A DNA stretch of 33,715 bases from Acanthaster planci (lineage: Eukaryota > Echinodermata > Asteroidea > Valvatida > Acanthasteridae), in assembly GCF_001949145.1 (NCBI RefSeq), contig NW_019091641.1, positions 103,040-136,754 of the forward strand, read 5' to 3'. Below, one piece after another: positions 1-13,200 of the stretch. Under the pieces are notes generated by a model. It ran no database searches, was not told the DNA's origin, and saw nothing but the letters and a program-made list of their open reading frames with translations. Both the position numbers and the translations under genes were made by a program. Each line of letters opens with the position of its first letter. Position 1 is the first letter of the stretch.

Positions 1-1927
1 CGACCACGTTTGCAGCCCCGGTGCAGGCAACCAAAGTCCTTCGGGCCTCTTAACCCTTCCCCTTGCTAAAATCCAAATTCTTAGAGCAAAATTCCTTAGT
101 TTGATAATGAAGGACAAACATGAGCTTTTCAAGGCAATGCAGAAACAAAAAAATACAAGCTTTGGACAGTTGTACGTTCAATTTCAAGAACTACAGGGCC
201 TAGATTGAAATAATTTACTCCTGAAATATCACTGTAGCTGTGGAAATGTGTTTTATTTCCCTTTGTGGTTAAAGAAATTTTGGAAAGACGTCATTATGTA
301 TTCTGCTGGGTGCTTCCACTTTGTAATAACTGCAGTTTTTGAAGCAATGACGGAAACTAGGGAAAGTGTGTTCTTTCCGAAAAAATAACTGAAGGTTGTG
401 TTTGCATTTAATGATATTACTTATCCGAAAATTTTTGTACATTTTCAAAATTTCATTTCGTTTCCACTATTTTATGCCGCCATAGAAAACAACGATCAAG
501 CACACCCTTCCTTCAATGCACACATTATTATAGTTTTTTACCTTTACTCCAAGTTTTCCTGTGAGTGAACTGCGTCGTCGAATCAATCCAAACCGGGCAG
601 ATACAAGAGAAATATACCTCACCCCACGACGGAAGATGGCTTCCACTGATCTGAACAGCTAGCTTGTTGTTGCAGTCGCTATCGCAAGGCGCGCATTGTA
701 CAGGTGACCGCGTAACCAAGACCAACAGCCTATTAATTTCAGTCGATCAAAAGTCCACGTTGAATATGAACTTGAAAATAAAGTAGAATGATAAATTGAT
801 TGATGGCCCACTAAACTGTCTGAATGGTTCCTTTTGATAAGAGCATGAAAGGCATCGCACAACGGATTATTTCACCAGCTAACTCGGAAGAGTACTCTGT
901 ACGTGGGCACTCCCACTCAAGCAAGTCCAAGTGTAGAAAATAAATATTTTTCCCGTCTGTACATGTAATACGATTCTTTCTTTTAAAAAATATCCGTTTG
1001 GAACCCTCTATTCTTTCATTGCGTGCACACATGCATGTAAAGCTGCCCGTGAAAAGTACATACAAACTTGCACGAACAATGTAGCAGTTACTATAGCGAC
1101 GCTTGTTTAGCTGGGCCCCATATGGGTTAAGTAAGCACCCTGTTGGTACCCGCGTTCCTAAGCAGCATCAGAGGACCATGCGCTTAATCTTTCCAATAAC
1201 TGATGGCCCGTGACAAGGGGAAAGAATAAGTTTTTGAACTCGAACGACCCAAGCTGCCACATATTGTTTCCCCTCTGAGCGGAAATTGGAGCCGTTTTGC
1301 AGACATCATACAGCACAGCAGCTCGCCTAACCTCGCAGTCGGTTATGCATGTGTACATTGAGTGAACTGGTAAAAAGTAACGGGATCTAGTCAGTGTCAT
1401 GCAGCAGGAGTGACCATGCTGACATGGGTGCTGAGGAACCGGGGGCAGGGGTGTATACAGGTCTTGGACTGGGGAAGCAAAGACTGGATTTAAAAAGAAA
1501 ATAAATGTCCAACTTGAACGAATTATCTTTACCATCCACTCAAAAGGAAACGTGGCAATGTTTTTTTCTGAAATGCTTATGTTTTCGGTTTCTTTTCTTT
1601 TTTGAAAATGGCATCATAGGGCAGGGAAACCCCGCTAGTTTGATATGCTACTGGATGGAGGAAGGGGTAAAGGGAACTTGTGGCCTCTTTTCCGGAGGAG
1701 GGCCGGGGGTGAGTAAAATAGAAAAAGACGAGTGTGTAGAAATCAATATAAATATCGATAGAATCGCTAATTCTAAAACGCTCTGAAAACAAGCCTTGCA
1801 CTATAGAAAAAGGGACTAAAACGCAGCTGTACGCCATAAAATCTTTGGAAAGAACCTTCAAAGTGTCTAATGATGCTCATTACTCCTTCCCTTAGTTTGC
1901 TTGATGATGCTCAGCATGGACGGGGTA
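1..1927. other. upstream non-coding DNA, no gene seen
   Basis: Only short open frames without recognisable domains, codon bias or splice structure occur here on either strand. I see no exon that links to SPATA1 or to any known family. A distal promoter or the edge of a neighbouring gene cannot be excluded. Confidence 0.5.
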
Positions 1928-2557
1928 CTGGTCAAGTCGTCCCGATCCAAGTCATCCCCTACTTATCAGGGGAAGAACGTTCCAAGAATGCAGGGGCGGC
2001 TGTTTCTGCTCTGGGAGCGCTATCCAGCGGGCGAGCTGAGGACTTCCGATCTCCTTGCCAAATGCAAGCATTTCACTGGACCATCACTGTACGCAAACCA
2101 GGCCTGAATCATCAAACCAACCGGTTCTTTTCAGAGCCGACACACTTTCAAAAGAGATAATGCAGTCTTGTCTGATAAATGATTATTAAATGAAATAACT
2201 CAAATAAAATAAATAGAAAAAAATCCCAATAAAAGAAAAAGAGAAAATGAATTACCCCAGCAAAAACTTGATAAGTAAAAAATAAAATAAATTAGCCCCA
2301 TAAGTTGCCGCAGTAAAACCTTGATGAACAAAAAAGATAATAAATACATCCCCCCCCCCAAATAAATTACTACAGTAAAAACTTGATGAGTAATAAGGAA
2401 AATAATTTATTTCCCAAAATAAATTGCCTCAGTAAATTATTACAATTTAATTATTTATACGGGGGACGACTTGACTAGGGGACTAGTTGACTCGGGAACG
2501 AGTTGACCCGGGGATGACTTGATCCGGGGACGGCATGATTTGGGAACGCCTTGACCA
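1928..2557. mobile_element. foldback-like element: inverted arms of 16-bp tandem units
   Basis: The right arm (2462-2557) is six consecutive 16-bp units of the type GGGGACGACTTGACTA, at 2462, 2478, 2494, 2510, 2526 and 2542. The left arm (1928-1959) holds two units of the same family in reverse orientation, at 1928-1943 and 1944-1959. About 500 bp separates them, including a GC-richer block (about 1960-2110) and an A-rich tandem repeat. Inverted arms built of short tandem units are the hallmark of foldback transposons, including the sea urchin TU family. No transposase is present. The outer ends and target duplications are not defined, so the boundaries are approximate. Confidence 0.5.
2245..2450. 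repeat. A-rich degenerate tandem repeat
   Basis: Four degenerate copies of a unit containing a motif like CAGTAAAAACTTGATGAGTA, each preceded by an AAATAAATTA-type stretch, lie near 2253, 2306, 2366 and 2424. The spacing is about 50-60 bp. One copy is interrupted by a run of ten C at about 2350. It sits inside the foldback-like element and has no coding potential. Confidence 0.55.
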
Positions 2558-3110
2558 ACATTCATTTAAGTCTATTGGGAGTGCAAAGAAAACACGCCCT
2601 CTATTGTTGCGCTCGGAGCGGATTCACCCTGCTTGTAGCACAAAAGGTTATAACCTGCCTTTCTGGCAAAATGCACTGTAACACATGAAATACAAAAATT
2701 GCCTACCGCAGTACGGTGACAAGAATTTGTTTCTGGGATGGAAAAAGAATCGACAGAAATTAACTTACTGGCGACGGCGGCGGGAAATTTGATAAGTCGG
2801 AAACTGATGGTCATCTTTCGATTTAACTTTGATTTGACCTGAACGGGAGGTGCTTTTCATTGAACATTGTCCATGATAGAGCCGCGTGGTGTTCTAGATT
2901 TAACTGGGTGATGACATGAATATTACTGTTTAACGGCAATTCCTGTAAGCTTCCACCGCCTTTTCCGTTCTGGCATCAACTGGGAAGTTGAGGGATGTTT
3001 GAAGATAATCAAATATAAAAGATCTGGGCGACCGAAGGAGAGGGGGTAGGGCAGCCAGTACCCCCACCCCTTTTTTCGACGGGTAAATCCTCCCCCTCCA
3101 TATGCATTTT

Positions 3111-3249
3111 GGTAGACGGAAAAGGAGGCCACGGTGAGCAACGTGCATCATAATGCTCAGGACGCATAAAGTACATACTGTACAGTTTCTGAGCGTAATA
3201 TACATATTATGACGCAAATCGTTCAGTGTGGCCTCCTTTTTCGTCTACC
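3111..3249. mobile_element. 139-bp hairpin / miniature inverted-repeat element
   Basis: A 22-bp inverted repeat (3111-3132 and 3228-3249, one mismatch, core GGAAAAGGAGGCCAC) bounds a 139-bp segment. The symmetry continues inward with related ATCATAAT / ATTATGAC blocks, so nearly the whole segment could fold into one hairpin. No convincing target-site duplication is visible, so the superfamily is unknown. It lies about 1 kb upstream of the SPATA1 start codon. Confidence 0.5.
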
Positions 3250-4217
3250 CTCCACTTTTGTCAGGTCCTATGACGGGGTGGGGGGCTTCATGGATCGGTC
3301 TGTCTGTTAACCGCTGATGGTCTAACAACTCGAGGCCCCCTTTTTGACAATCATTGCACGGCCGATGCCATGACATAACATAATTGTTACTGCATTCAGA
3401 AAATAAGTAAACTTATGATATGGAAAATGTGCACGAAGTGGTTGTCAGTTATCAGTACTGAAGTTGAGTATAAAAGCATGTTACCATGGGTACGAGTTCA
3501 GAGTTTTCTGCACAGGAACAGGTGCCACAACATGCCATTGGAAGAGTATGAAAATGATGTTGCTGTTTCTGGTAATATTGAAAAGAAAATTCTCCTTTAA
3601 AGGTCCCAATCGTCAGGTCTTGAACTTAAGACACCACCACCTTGAGCTCCAGGCAGTTTGGGCACTGGGGGCTTTTCAGTCCACAGTTTTTTGGTGGTGC
3701 AGGGAAATCCTCAACCCGCCATACACTGACTAGCGCCCCCGTGCGTTTTGGTGAAGTGAGTGTTTCAACTTATAATTGTATCCATGCAAAAGTTTTGGAG
3801 TCGTTTATTATTCAATAGCCATTTTATTCAACGGCCTGTCCATCGTCCTTGTTACTTCGGACCATAGGACCTACAATGATGTTTCGTTCTGAAATTTTCA
3901 GTAATTTTAATTGTAACAATAATCTGCAGTAATTGCGTTTGTTCATGAAAGTAGAAATCTCGACACCAACTACTCGTAACTGGTTGTGAAAGTGACGAAA
4001 GATTTAATCACGTGACCACCTTTTACTGAATGGAGTGGGACCCTTAGAAACTGTACATGCGTTTGACAATACACGTACACAAAGTGTAGGCCCAAATAAA
4101 AGTGCACGTTCGAAAGTGAGTGAGGAGGGGCTCGAGGGTTTATGAGATTGTTTTGTTGAAATTCTTCGCCAACATGAAAACTCGGTTAAGTTGGACGGCA
4201 AGTGACTATACTAAATC
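3250..4217 (+). promoter_or_regulatory. SPATA1: probable SPATA1 promoter and 5' UTR region
   Basis: This is the sequence immediately upstream of the SPATA1 start codon. No TATA box stands out. A CACGTGAC E-box lies at 4009-4016. An in-frame TAA at 4212-4214 precedes the ATG, and the -3 position is A, which supports 4218 as the initiator. The transcription start cannot be read from sequence alone. The small open frame at 3415-3600 shows no recognisable features and is not called as a gene. Confidence 0.4.
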
Positions 4218-4262
4218 ATGACGTCTGCACCAGTTACTGTGGGGAGGCCGCCTTCAGAGCAG
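4218..4262 (+). CDS. SPATA1: SPATA1 exon 1 (residues 1-15, start codon)
   Basis: The exon encodes MTSAPVTVGRPPSEQ and ends at a strong CAG|GTAAGT donor in phase 0. It joins exon 2 to give SEQLVDLHVYLVP, matching the usual short leader before the SPATA1 N-terminal domain. An in-frame TAA lies two codons upstream of the ATG, and the exon is too short for ordinary ORF finding. Confidence 0.8.
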
Positions 4263-7200
4263 GTAAGTTCAAAAGACTGAAGTTTGGTTGAAACTTGGAA
4301 GTTGAGTTCACTGTCGTGACCGTCGAGCGGGCGTAAGTATGATGTACCGTCAGCAGACCTACACACATGTGACACACTAGTTACTCGGGCCACACTTACC
4401 AACACGACAGTTGACCAAATTTACCAGTCACGCCAACTGACCACCAGCTGTCTAGGTGTGTCCAAAAACATCTATGTGTCACCAATCATTCGTTTAGCCT
4501 AGCCAGCTTCACATAATGTATTATAGGCCTATGGGACTTCATCATGTCCGTTCCATGAATGTAGGAACTTGAACCACGGGATGGCTCTCTCTGGCTAGAG
4601 AGGTAGGCAGACCATAGAGCTTGTAGAGTTTGTAGCTCTATGGGCAGACCGAGAAGCCCTGTAGTAGTCAGGACTCTTAAGGGGTCGTTCATTTCTCCTT
4701 ATTTTAAGGTTAAATGGTTACAAGATGAACATGGTGAACTTGTCCTGGAGTGTGTCTGCTGTCGTGCTGACACATCCTAGGACATTGAGTGCACATATCA
4801 GCAATAAAGATTAAAGGTTCATGCAGGAGCTGCATAATAAATTTTGTTGCCATTTGGTTAACCAGCAGTCATGGCTTGGTTGGTATGGGTAGCTCTGATA
4901 CCAGGGAATGGTACTGGCAAGCAGGGTTTGTACATTTGTTCTGGTACCCTTGTTTTCTTCATTTTCTTTTCCTGTTCTTTTAACTTAAGTAGCTGATTGA
5001 AATGTAATAGCAGTTTTCCATTTCTTAAATTCATAGTTTGCAGGATTGTCTTTTGTTAGAGGAGAAAGGTCTGACAACTGTTTTTTCTGCTCTGAAAGTA
5101 AGGCACATGCACGCACACTGCACATGTGTGGTTGAATTGCTGCTTGTGCAATTTATGTGAATGACTCATGGGCTTGTTTGCAATTAAATTGATCTAAATA
5201 CTGACAGCGTGAAGGACTGTTTGTCAAACCCCTCAAATTTCTACATGATTTACCAAAACAATTTAGATCATGTCATGGCATCATTCATTTATATGTTTAC
5301 TCCTTGCTATTCTTTGATTGCTTGGTATATGTGCAATGCATAGTTTGGATGTCATATTCCATTTTTTCGCAGACCTGTGTACTAGGGCCCTATCCCACAG
5401 CGCTGCTCTACATACGATTTCACGCTAACAGAGGCTACACATATTTCGTGGGGATTGTAAGCAGTAAGCTTAGCCAAAGGCATGCTAACCTTGGATTAAA
5501 ATTTGCTTAAACTTAATGGAACTCTCTATGCGTGCACAACCATGACATTAGCCAAGCACTGCTATGAAATATTGCATAAGGTAAGCGAATTTCTCGACTA
5601 AAGTAAGCACGGTTTTGCTGCTTACTGTTGAGGTGCTCCATGAAATTGGGTCCAGGTCTGTTTAGCTGCATCAATAAATTTCAAAAGTAGTTCGAGAGAG
5701 CTTTGCATTTTTTTTATTCGGAGCTGAGAGGTGGGGCTTTGTCTGACTATAAATCTACTGGTACCATTCCATGAAGATAAATTACTGTCAGGTTTTATGA
5801 TTCAAGGACATGGTGCAGTCACAGGGAGCAAACGGCACTTATTCAGTGGGGTTTGGTTGCTAAGAAACCAACAGGTTGCCATGAAACATTAAAAAATGGA
5901 CGGACCATAACGAGTTTTCAGATTTGGATGTGAATAGGTACAGTTAGAAATTTGTTGCCAAGGCGGTATCATCTCATTCTGATGCCATAACAACAGACTG
6001 TTGTCTGTTTGCACCTGAAGACTTTCTGGACTGCTTGTGACAATGGGAGGATCTGCGAATTGTGTGACCAGTTGATTAAATTTGTAGAGGTTGTTTCTGT
6101 GCTGGAAGAAACTAGATGGCTGACAAATTCAGCATAGCTGTAAGTTTTTTATAATCTGATATTTTGAATTTTCTTCTGACAGATGTTTTGGACTGTTGAT
6201 TGCAGGTGTAGGTGTTGTAGTGAACCCTAAAAAATGGATGAAACTAAATATGAGTTGAAGTCATGTTAAACTATGTAGAAAAAGCAGTCCACCGGTGTGT
6301 ATCAACCTACATGTTGAAAAATCTCATATCCAGTCCAGAGTCGGTGCATACTGGTATGTAACACATACATGTACATGTACATACACGTACAATGAACTTG
6401 TATGCATGAACCTCATGCAGCACTTTTCCATTATGAAATGGTGAAAAGAAAATGAAAAAAGGGAATTTTCATTGTGAAAATTCTCCTTTCCATTTTTAAT
6501 ATAATGAAACAAATATCTGTTTCACCATTAACAGGTATGGTGTGTAATGCACAAGATTTAACTGAAACTGGCTGGATAAGAGTGTCTGCTAAAAATTTGG
6601 CCTTCCTCCAAATCGAAAAATGATTTTAAAATTGCGCATACTGAAACTTCTGTTTTCTTAGCTTAGGATGCATGCTTTGTAATGTGTGTAAATTTGTAAA
6701 TCAGTACATTATGTTGGTAAGATTTTTGTTAGTTTTTGTAGTACATGTAATGTACCTTTACTGTGTAGAGATAAGTTATTTGTAAGATACATGTACATGT
6801 ACACACTTGTGAATAAGTTCAAAGTTTCAGACAAAATTATACTAGTGAAGCAGAATAACCATTTTTTCCCACATGCATGATTTATTACCAACATTTCCAT
6901 GTCACAACTTTCCATCAAGGGCCAGTGGCAATACAAAAGTGTAGTTGCTTTGTGGGAACACTCGTTTGAATATGACCCAGAGGATGGATTACAATGATCA
7001 TGGATTGTAAAAACTTTTTTTTTGGCACCGTCTTGTTTACAGTTAATGACAAGATCTGTTGAGTTGCACTTATCAAGGGGGTCCTGGCTGTTGATAGGTT
7101 CTGCATGATGTGTCAGAGATAACATTTGACCTCTCATGAAAGAGGGGTTAATTGATCAAGTGCTTACAAGTGCACAGTAGTGTTACATCAAGGCCCAACG

Positions 7201-10200
7201 TACATTTACATGTACATGCAATGTATTTTTACCATCAACTTTGACCCATTGTACATGTACATTGTAAATTATGTGTTGATGAATGTGTAGTACCATATTA
7301 GGAAATGCACAAAAGGCTACAACAGGGTGAGTTTCGTCACTTCTGAGTCTTTTTCAGCCCTTGACTGAAACGGGATGTGTGATGCAAATCCTGAAAATTA
7401 GAATTATACTGGTGTCAATTTCTACCGGTAAACATTGACTGGTAAAATCGTAATTTATTTTCTCCAGAACAATACTTACTGCATGTATTTACTGATATTA
7501 CGCGCAGTGTTTAATTTTTTTTCACTCAGTTGGTGGACCTTCATGTCTACCTGGTGCCCAAGGAAGCCTGGAATGAGAAATACCGCAGTGCTTACAATGA
7601 TGTCATCGATCAGACCATCTCAGCCGGCTTCGTCAGGTATTTGTTAAGACTGCCCTAAAGACTAATAAAAAATGTGATTCACATGATTGAAGTGTGCACA
7701 CGGGTGTTGTGCATAATTTGTATATTTTCAAATCAGATTACAATCTTTAAGGTCTGGAAAACCTTTAGTCAAATTATAAATTCGTGATTATGGGGAAAAA
7801 ATATTTTGACACAAGCAATCAAATATATATGTCGTGCCAGGGCAGCTTTAAATATCAGTGATGAGCAATTCAGAAGGATAACTGCCCGCGTAAACCTCTC
7901 ATTTAAAAAATCTCAAACTCTTACTACTTTCAGAGTCTGGCCAGAGCTGAGTCTGTACTACCTCAGGAACCAGATCCTGGAGCAGCTTGGCTACGATGTG
8001 CTACCCACTGAGTATGTGTTCCTCAGGAGTGTAGGTCGATGCCTGACACAGGTGAGTGGGTTATCCATTACAGCTGAGGACTTGGAACAAAGGGTTGCTG
8101 GACAGAACAGTGATCATGAGTAATTGAGAATGATTCTTGAGTGGTTTTCATTGTATACATGTACAAACCTTGGTGGACATTTTAGTAAAGAGTTAAGTCA
8201 AATAGCGAGAACATACACACGTGTATACATACAATAGTATGTATTTACTGTGATAGTGAAATCAGACAGTTGGAGTAAAGTGGTATTAAATTTTCAAGAA
8301 CAATAGTCCTACATGTAGCCCCACCAAGCTGGCTTTCACATCTGATTCAGTCATTTTTGCTGTTGTCATCAGGAAATTCTGACAAAAGTTGTCGAGCAAG
8401 GATTGTTGACCCTCTATCAACCTGCTTATCGTGTAAATGACTGTTGAAGTGTTTGGCTATATATACACGTACCTGTCAGTGAATAATTGCCAGATAAACA
8501 CAATGAAAGCAAAATAGGAAGAGTTTTATAATCACCGTGTGGTGGTAGTGTTACATTTTGCTGCGAAAGACTGCAGATTTTTCTCAAATCATTAAACTGA
8601 ATGTGAAGCAATGATAAGGGAAAGACTTTTTTACCAGATTATCTGCAGAAACTCAAGGTTGACTGGTGGCCCTCCTCTGTTGTACATGTACATGTATTAT
8701 TTACATGTGCATGTGCATGTATTAGATTTTCTGTAGTGAAGGTTTGTTAGTTTGTAAGCTTATTGCCATGAGATTAGTACTTTACCCACTTGTTCATGTA
8801 CAAGTACATGTACCCTACTTGAACACCCCCCCTGTACAATGTACTTTGTGTACTGTAGCCATTAGAAGAGTTATCAGCAGAGGCCTTCTCAGCTGCAGAC
8901 TGCATGGTTGCTGGGCACAGGTGTTTGATTAATGAGTGTCTATTTGTGTTGTCTTAGCAAATATTGTGTTAGTCTTCCATAATAGGTAAGTTGTTGATCC
9001 CCCCACCTTATAAAAAGAAAATCCAGAGCTGTCCGTTAAAGCTTCTGGTGGGGCAGGTGGGATTTTGTGAAAAGAAAGGCAGTGCACATTAATCAATGGA
9101 CTCTGATAAGAGGGAAGGATTAATGTGCTCCTCACTTATTCTACATATAATTTATACAGCAACTCTCTTTCTTTCATATTGGTGTAGAATAACAGATTAT
9201 TATTCAAAGTTTTAAATCTTACACAGGGCGACAAAAATATAGTAATACGGTAGAATGTACGGTATTGAAAGTTGAAGTGATGGGACACTTCCTAGTGAAT
9301 TTCATTGGGCTAGAGTTATTTTAAAATGTCAGGAGACATGTCTGATTGCAGTCCAAAACCTGTTCCAGCGTGGACAGTACATGTGTACACTCAAAATTCA
9401 TGAGTGAGTCAATTACATGTACATGTGTATAAATATGGACATGTGGGAAGTGTGTTATTTTTTTTGGGGGGGGGGGAATGAATAAAAAACCATAAAATTC
9501 TATTTGCGTACACCTGTTCTGTTGTGTGAAACAAAACAAATTTGTTTACTGGGGAAATACGTGTACAGTATGTGCCTGATCAGCCTTGACAACAGAGTAC
9601 ATCCTACATTGTTCATCTGCGGCAAAGATGGTTCTTCGTTGCTCGCACGTGTTCACTCCTTGTTCTGTTCGCAGGGATCGCTTTCTGTTTGTAATGGTCA
9701 TATGCCCTTATGTGGGCAGTGCAAACATCATCAACAATGCTTGGTTTCACGGTTGGCTGGTCCATTGTTTATTGTTGCTATGCAACTTCTGAACTAGATG
9801 GAACACGATCGGCTACACACAACGTAACCCCAAATTGCCAACACGCCTGGCTCATTATTAATTTGCAGGATTTGACCTTAAATTTCCAAATGTTTGGAGG
9901 GGTTGTAATTAGGAAGGGATAATCTTGGATTTGAGCTTAAATTTCCAAATGTTTGGAGGGGTTGTAATTAGGAAGGGATATGGTTTCTTGAATTACGGAA
10001 GAAGCCGAAAGTTGAAATATATATAGTTCAGTAAAGAAGGAGTAATTTTTAACAGATTTTTAAAAACTCAGTCAGGAATTTCTATGTACACATATCCGTA
10101 GTTTTTTTTTTTTCAACCTTTACTGGAGTACTGGCATGTCAATTTTATATTTTTAGTTCAATATCTTGAACTTTAAAAGCAGACTTGTAAGATATTCCAC

Positions 10201-13200
10201 TTGCTATAAGATTGTAGTGCTCCAATGATTTTCTTCCAAAGCTTTGTGTAATTTGATTGTCTTTAAAGGTTTCAGCCAGGACTTAATACCCTCAAAATTG
10301 TTAAAGTAGGCTCTCTGGACGAGTCATCTTTACACAATATGGACATGGAAAAAAATGGTTGCAGAGGTTACCCACATTTTTAACAAGTTTTTGAAACGCA
10401 TTGATACTGGTACTATAAATTTCAGTAATTGAAAGAAAGACATCCAATTTTGGCTTGAAATATTGATGTATACATAGTCTTCATGTAGCCAGTATGTTTA
10501 CAGTTGCAAAAACGCCTCAATGCTTGCTGGCTGCAGTGGTTGCTTTTTCCAAAAGTCCTCAATCATGTCAATAGAGTTCACAGTAGAAAATCAGAGTGGA
10601 GAAAGGTGCAAGTTCTGTGTACAACAGGTGACTGAAGCTTAAAGAGACGCCTTTCAGACAGAAGTCATCCGTTTATCTCATCCACCAGTCAAAGTCAATC
10701 TAAAATCTGTATGTAAGTCCCACAAATCCTGTTGCTGTCAGCCTGCATCAAGCTCAGATTAGGAAAGGCCCAAATCTTTTCCATCAAAACTGTGCCTGAT
10801 CATGGTTAAAAGATGATCGCCCACTATGCCCTGCTAGGCTACACAAACGAGGCCGAGACATACCGTCCCCATAATAGATGGCATTTAGGATTACACACAG
10901 CTAGACCCCGCTCATGCTTTTGAGTCGCTTTTGTTGTGACTGTGAGTAACTGCCACCGTTGTTCCGGCAGCATGTAATCCGTAAAATGTTCTAAAGGTTG
11001 ATCAATGGTTTAGAAGCTTGTTGGGCATGGCCTCAGGCTCGTTACTAAGAGCTAGTAGGTGCAGACGGAATGGAAAGAAAAAGGAAAGATAGAAAATGGC
11101 CCACAGCAACGTAGGTTTGGCAGAAGTACAAATATGAATAAGATCTCACAAGGGTTTGTCAGTGTGTTTTTCTTGCTTAAGGCTAGCCGTGTTTGTTACA
11201 ATCAATAAATTGACTCAATGTCTGTGGGCTTTGCTCTCTTTTCTTTAGGAGTTTTAGTAATTGTAGAGCAAACAGACAGCCATTAGTTGAAATATGTGCA
11301 GGTCAGAGTTCAAAAGAAAGTTCCATTAGTTTTTGCAATATTTAAGCAATAGCTCAAAGGATCAAAGTGTTTGTGTCATGTACATGTAACAAGTCTCTGT
11401 GAATGGAGGTCTGTGCCTTGTGTAGAAACTTGAATGTACGTGTATGTATGTATGGTGTATTCGGTACTTTACATCTACCGCTGCATTGTACATGTACATG
11501 TACAGTGTACATGTACATGCAGGGGTACTTGACTTTCAAAAAACATTATTTTACGTAAATTTTGTAAGCTTGTAGATTCCAAGTGAATTTTTCTCCGCTT
11601 CTTGAAATGTGATGACACTGAAGTAAGTTTCTTTGTCCACCCTGGGACGCCAAGATACCGGTAGGGTGAAGTTTTCTACGTACACGTACATGTACACTTG
11701 CTTATGATAGGGTTATTTGTTACCAACACAAAGGGCCAGTGCTTTTGAAATGATTAAATTGAACTCAGTCGTGAGGAGTTGAAGTTGAAAAAAGATTCGT
11801 CCTTCTTTGAAAACAGTTTCAATTTAATTCTTCCTTGTTTTAGTTCATGAATTTAAAGAAAAGAGAGAAAACTTATACCCAAAATCCATCCAGGGAGAAC
11901 AATTACCATATTTCGTTGGGTACTTTTGTTATCCCAATATGTTAATTTCCAGGTGAAATCCAGACAAGAGTTTGAATTGAAAGTTAAAAACTTCATACCT
12001 CCACAGGTAAGGAAATAGATGGTTTTTTTTATTGTTTTGCATTTGTTTCCATGCAAGAAAATAAATATTTCTGTATTTGTTTTGAGGAAATGACTTTTAA
12101 GTGTGATGTGGCTTTTAAGTATGCCATTTACTAGGAAATCAACGAGGAAATCAATATTTGCAGTGAAACGAAATACTTTTTTCAGGTATCGTAAGCTTTC
12201 ATGAATGCATTTTTGCATTTTCGTCCTTCCCTGACATTTAAAACCTTATTCCATTGGTCTTGCTACCAGACCCCCTTACCAGAGATCTTTGTCATGGAGG
12301 CTAAGCGAGATCCCCTGAACCTGGCCTCGTTCACCAACCATGAAAGAATTGAAGTACTCGGTAAGTCCTCATCTATCTACTGACTAACTGACAGGTACAT
12401 GTAGTTTTGATTTTGATGCAGCTTGCAGGCTTGATGACCCCCGAGATTAAAAATCTCCTTAACACACCATTGATAATATAAGTTTGGATAGATGACTGTG
12501 CACCATGATCAATCTTGCTTTATGGGACATACATCATTAAGTGTGATGTGATAAAACAATATTTTGTAGAACAATATATTTACATGTATGTTGTTACTTA
12601 CATGTATTGCCCCAGGACAATTGTAATCAAATCTTAAAGTTTTCAATCTATTTTGAAATGGAAATGTGCTTAAAAAAGGGAAAAATATTCTGCAGAATTG
12701 GACTTTGGTGGTTGACACCTGTACGCCTCACATATCCTCCAACATCCTGAATTGATTATAGGGATGTTTGACTCGCCATAGCTGCAGTTTTCTGAAGAAA
12801 TTGTTTACATAGTTGTAAATTGTTGTGAGTTCTATTGACTGCTAGAAAAAATGTTTACTTTGCCACACTGAAGTCCAAATTAATTTGGCAAAGTGACTTC
12901 AGCCTGTGTGGAAACAATTCAAAACAAGCTTTTTATGTCTAATGTGTGTGTACGTTAGTTTATAATTTTAGGATTTTACAATTTTTTATGGTTTATGATA
13001 TTTAGGGTTTTGGATGTCTTTGCCTTCACTACTACCAAATATATTTCAGTGAAATTTATCAGGAAAGTCGTGTCTTAGTGGACTTGACAGTCTGGCATTG
13101 GTTTTATAAGAATTCATAGAAAAGTGTTTTTACTGGTCAGTAAAGCATCTCAGTGAAGGGTTTTAACCTTGAATTTCTTTTCTAGATTAAAAAACACCTA

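Larger units (their letters stand above)
8052..11952 (+). other. SPATA1 intron 3 (3.9 kb)
   Basis: It contains many ACATGT palindromic repeats (8681-8696 and 11487-11521 are the clearest), a T8G12-type run near 9458-9477 and the 59-bp tandem duplication at 9868-9980. No exon or gene is recognised. The open frames 9504-9797 and 9710-9922 look random. Confidence 0.7.

Noticed and set aside
1158-1535. 125-residue open frame on the - strand with a hydrophobic N-terminus
   Set aside because: It resembles a signal peptide superficially, but there is no family similarity, splice context or codon bias to support a gene.
6709-7137. 142-residue open frame on the - strand in SPATA1 intron 1
   Set aside because: No recognisable domain, ordinary AT-rich composition, no partner exons.
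11853-12218. 121-residue open frame on the - strand
   Set aside because: It overlaps SPATA1 exon 4 and its introns in antisense, and its Phe/Leu/Lys-rich translation reflects AT-rich DNA.
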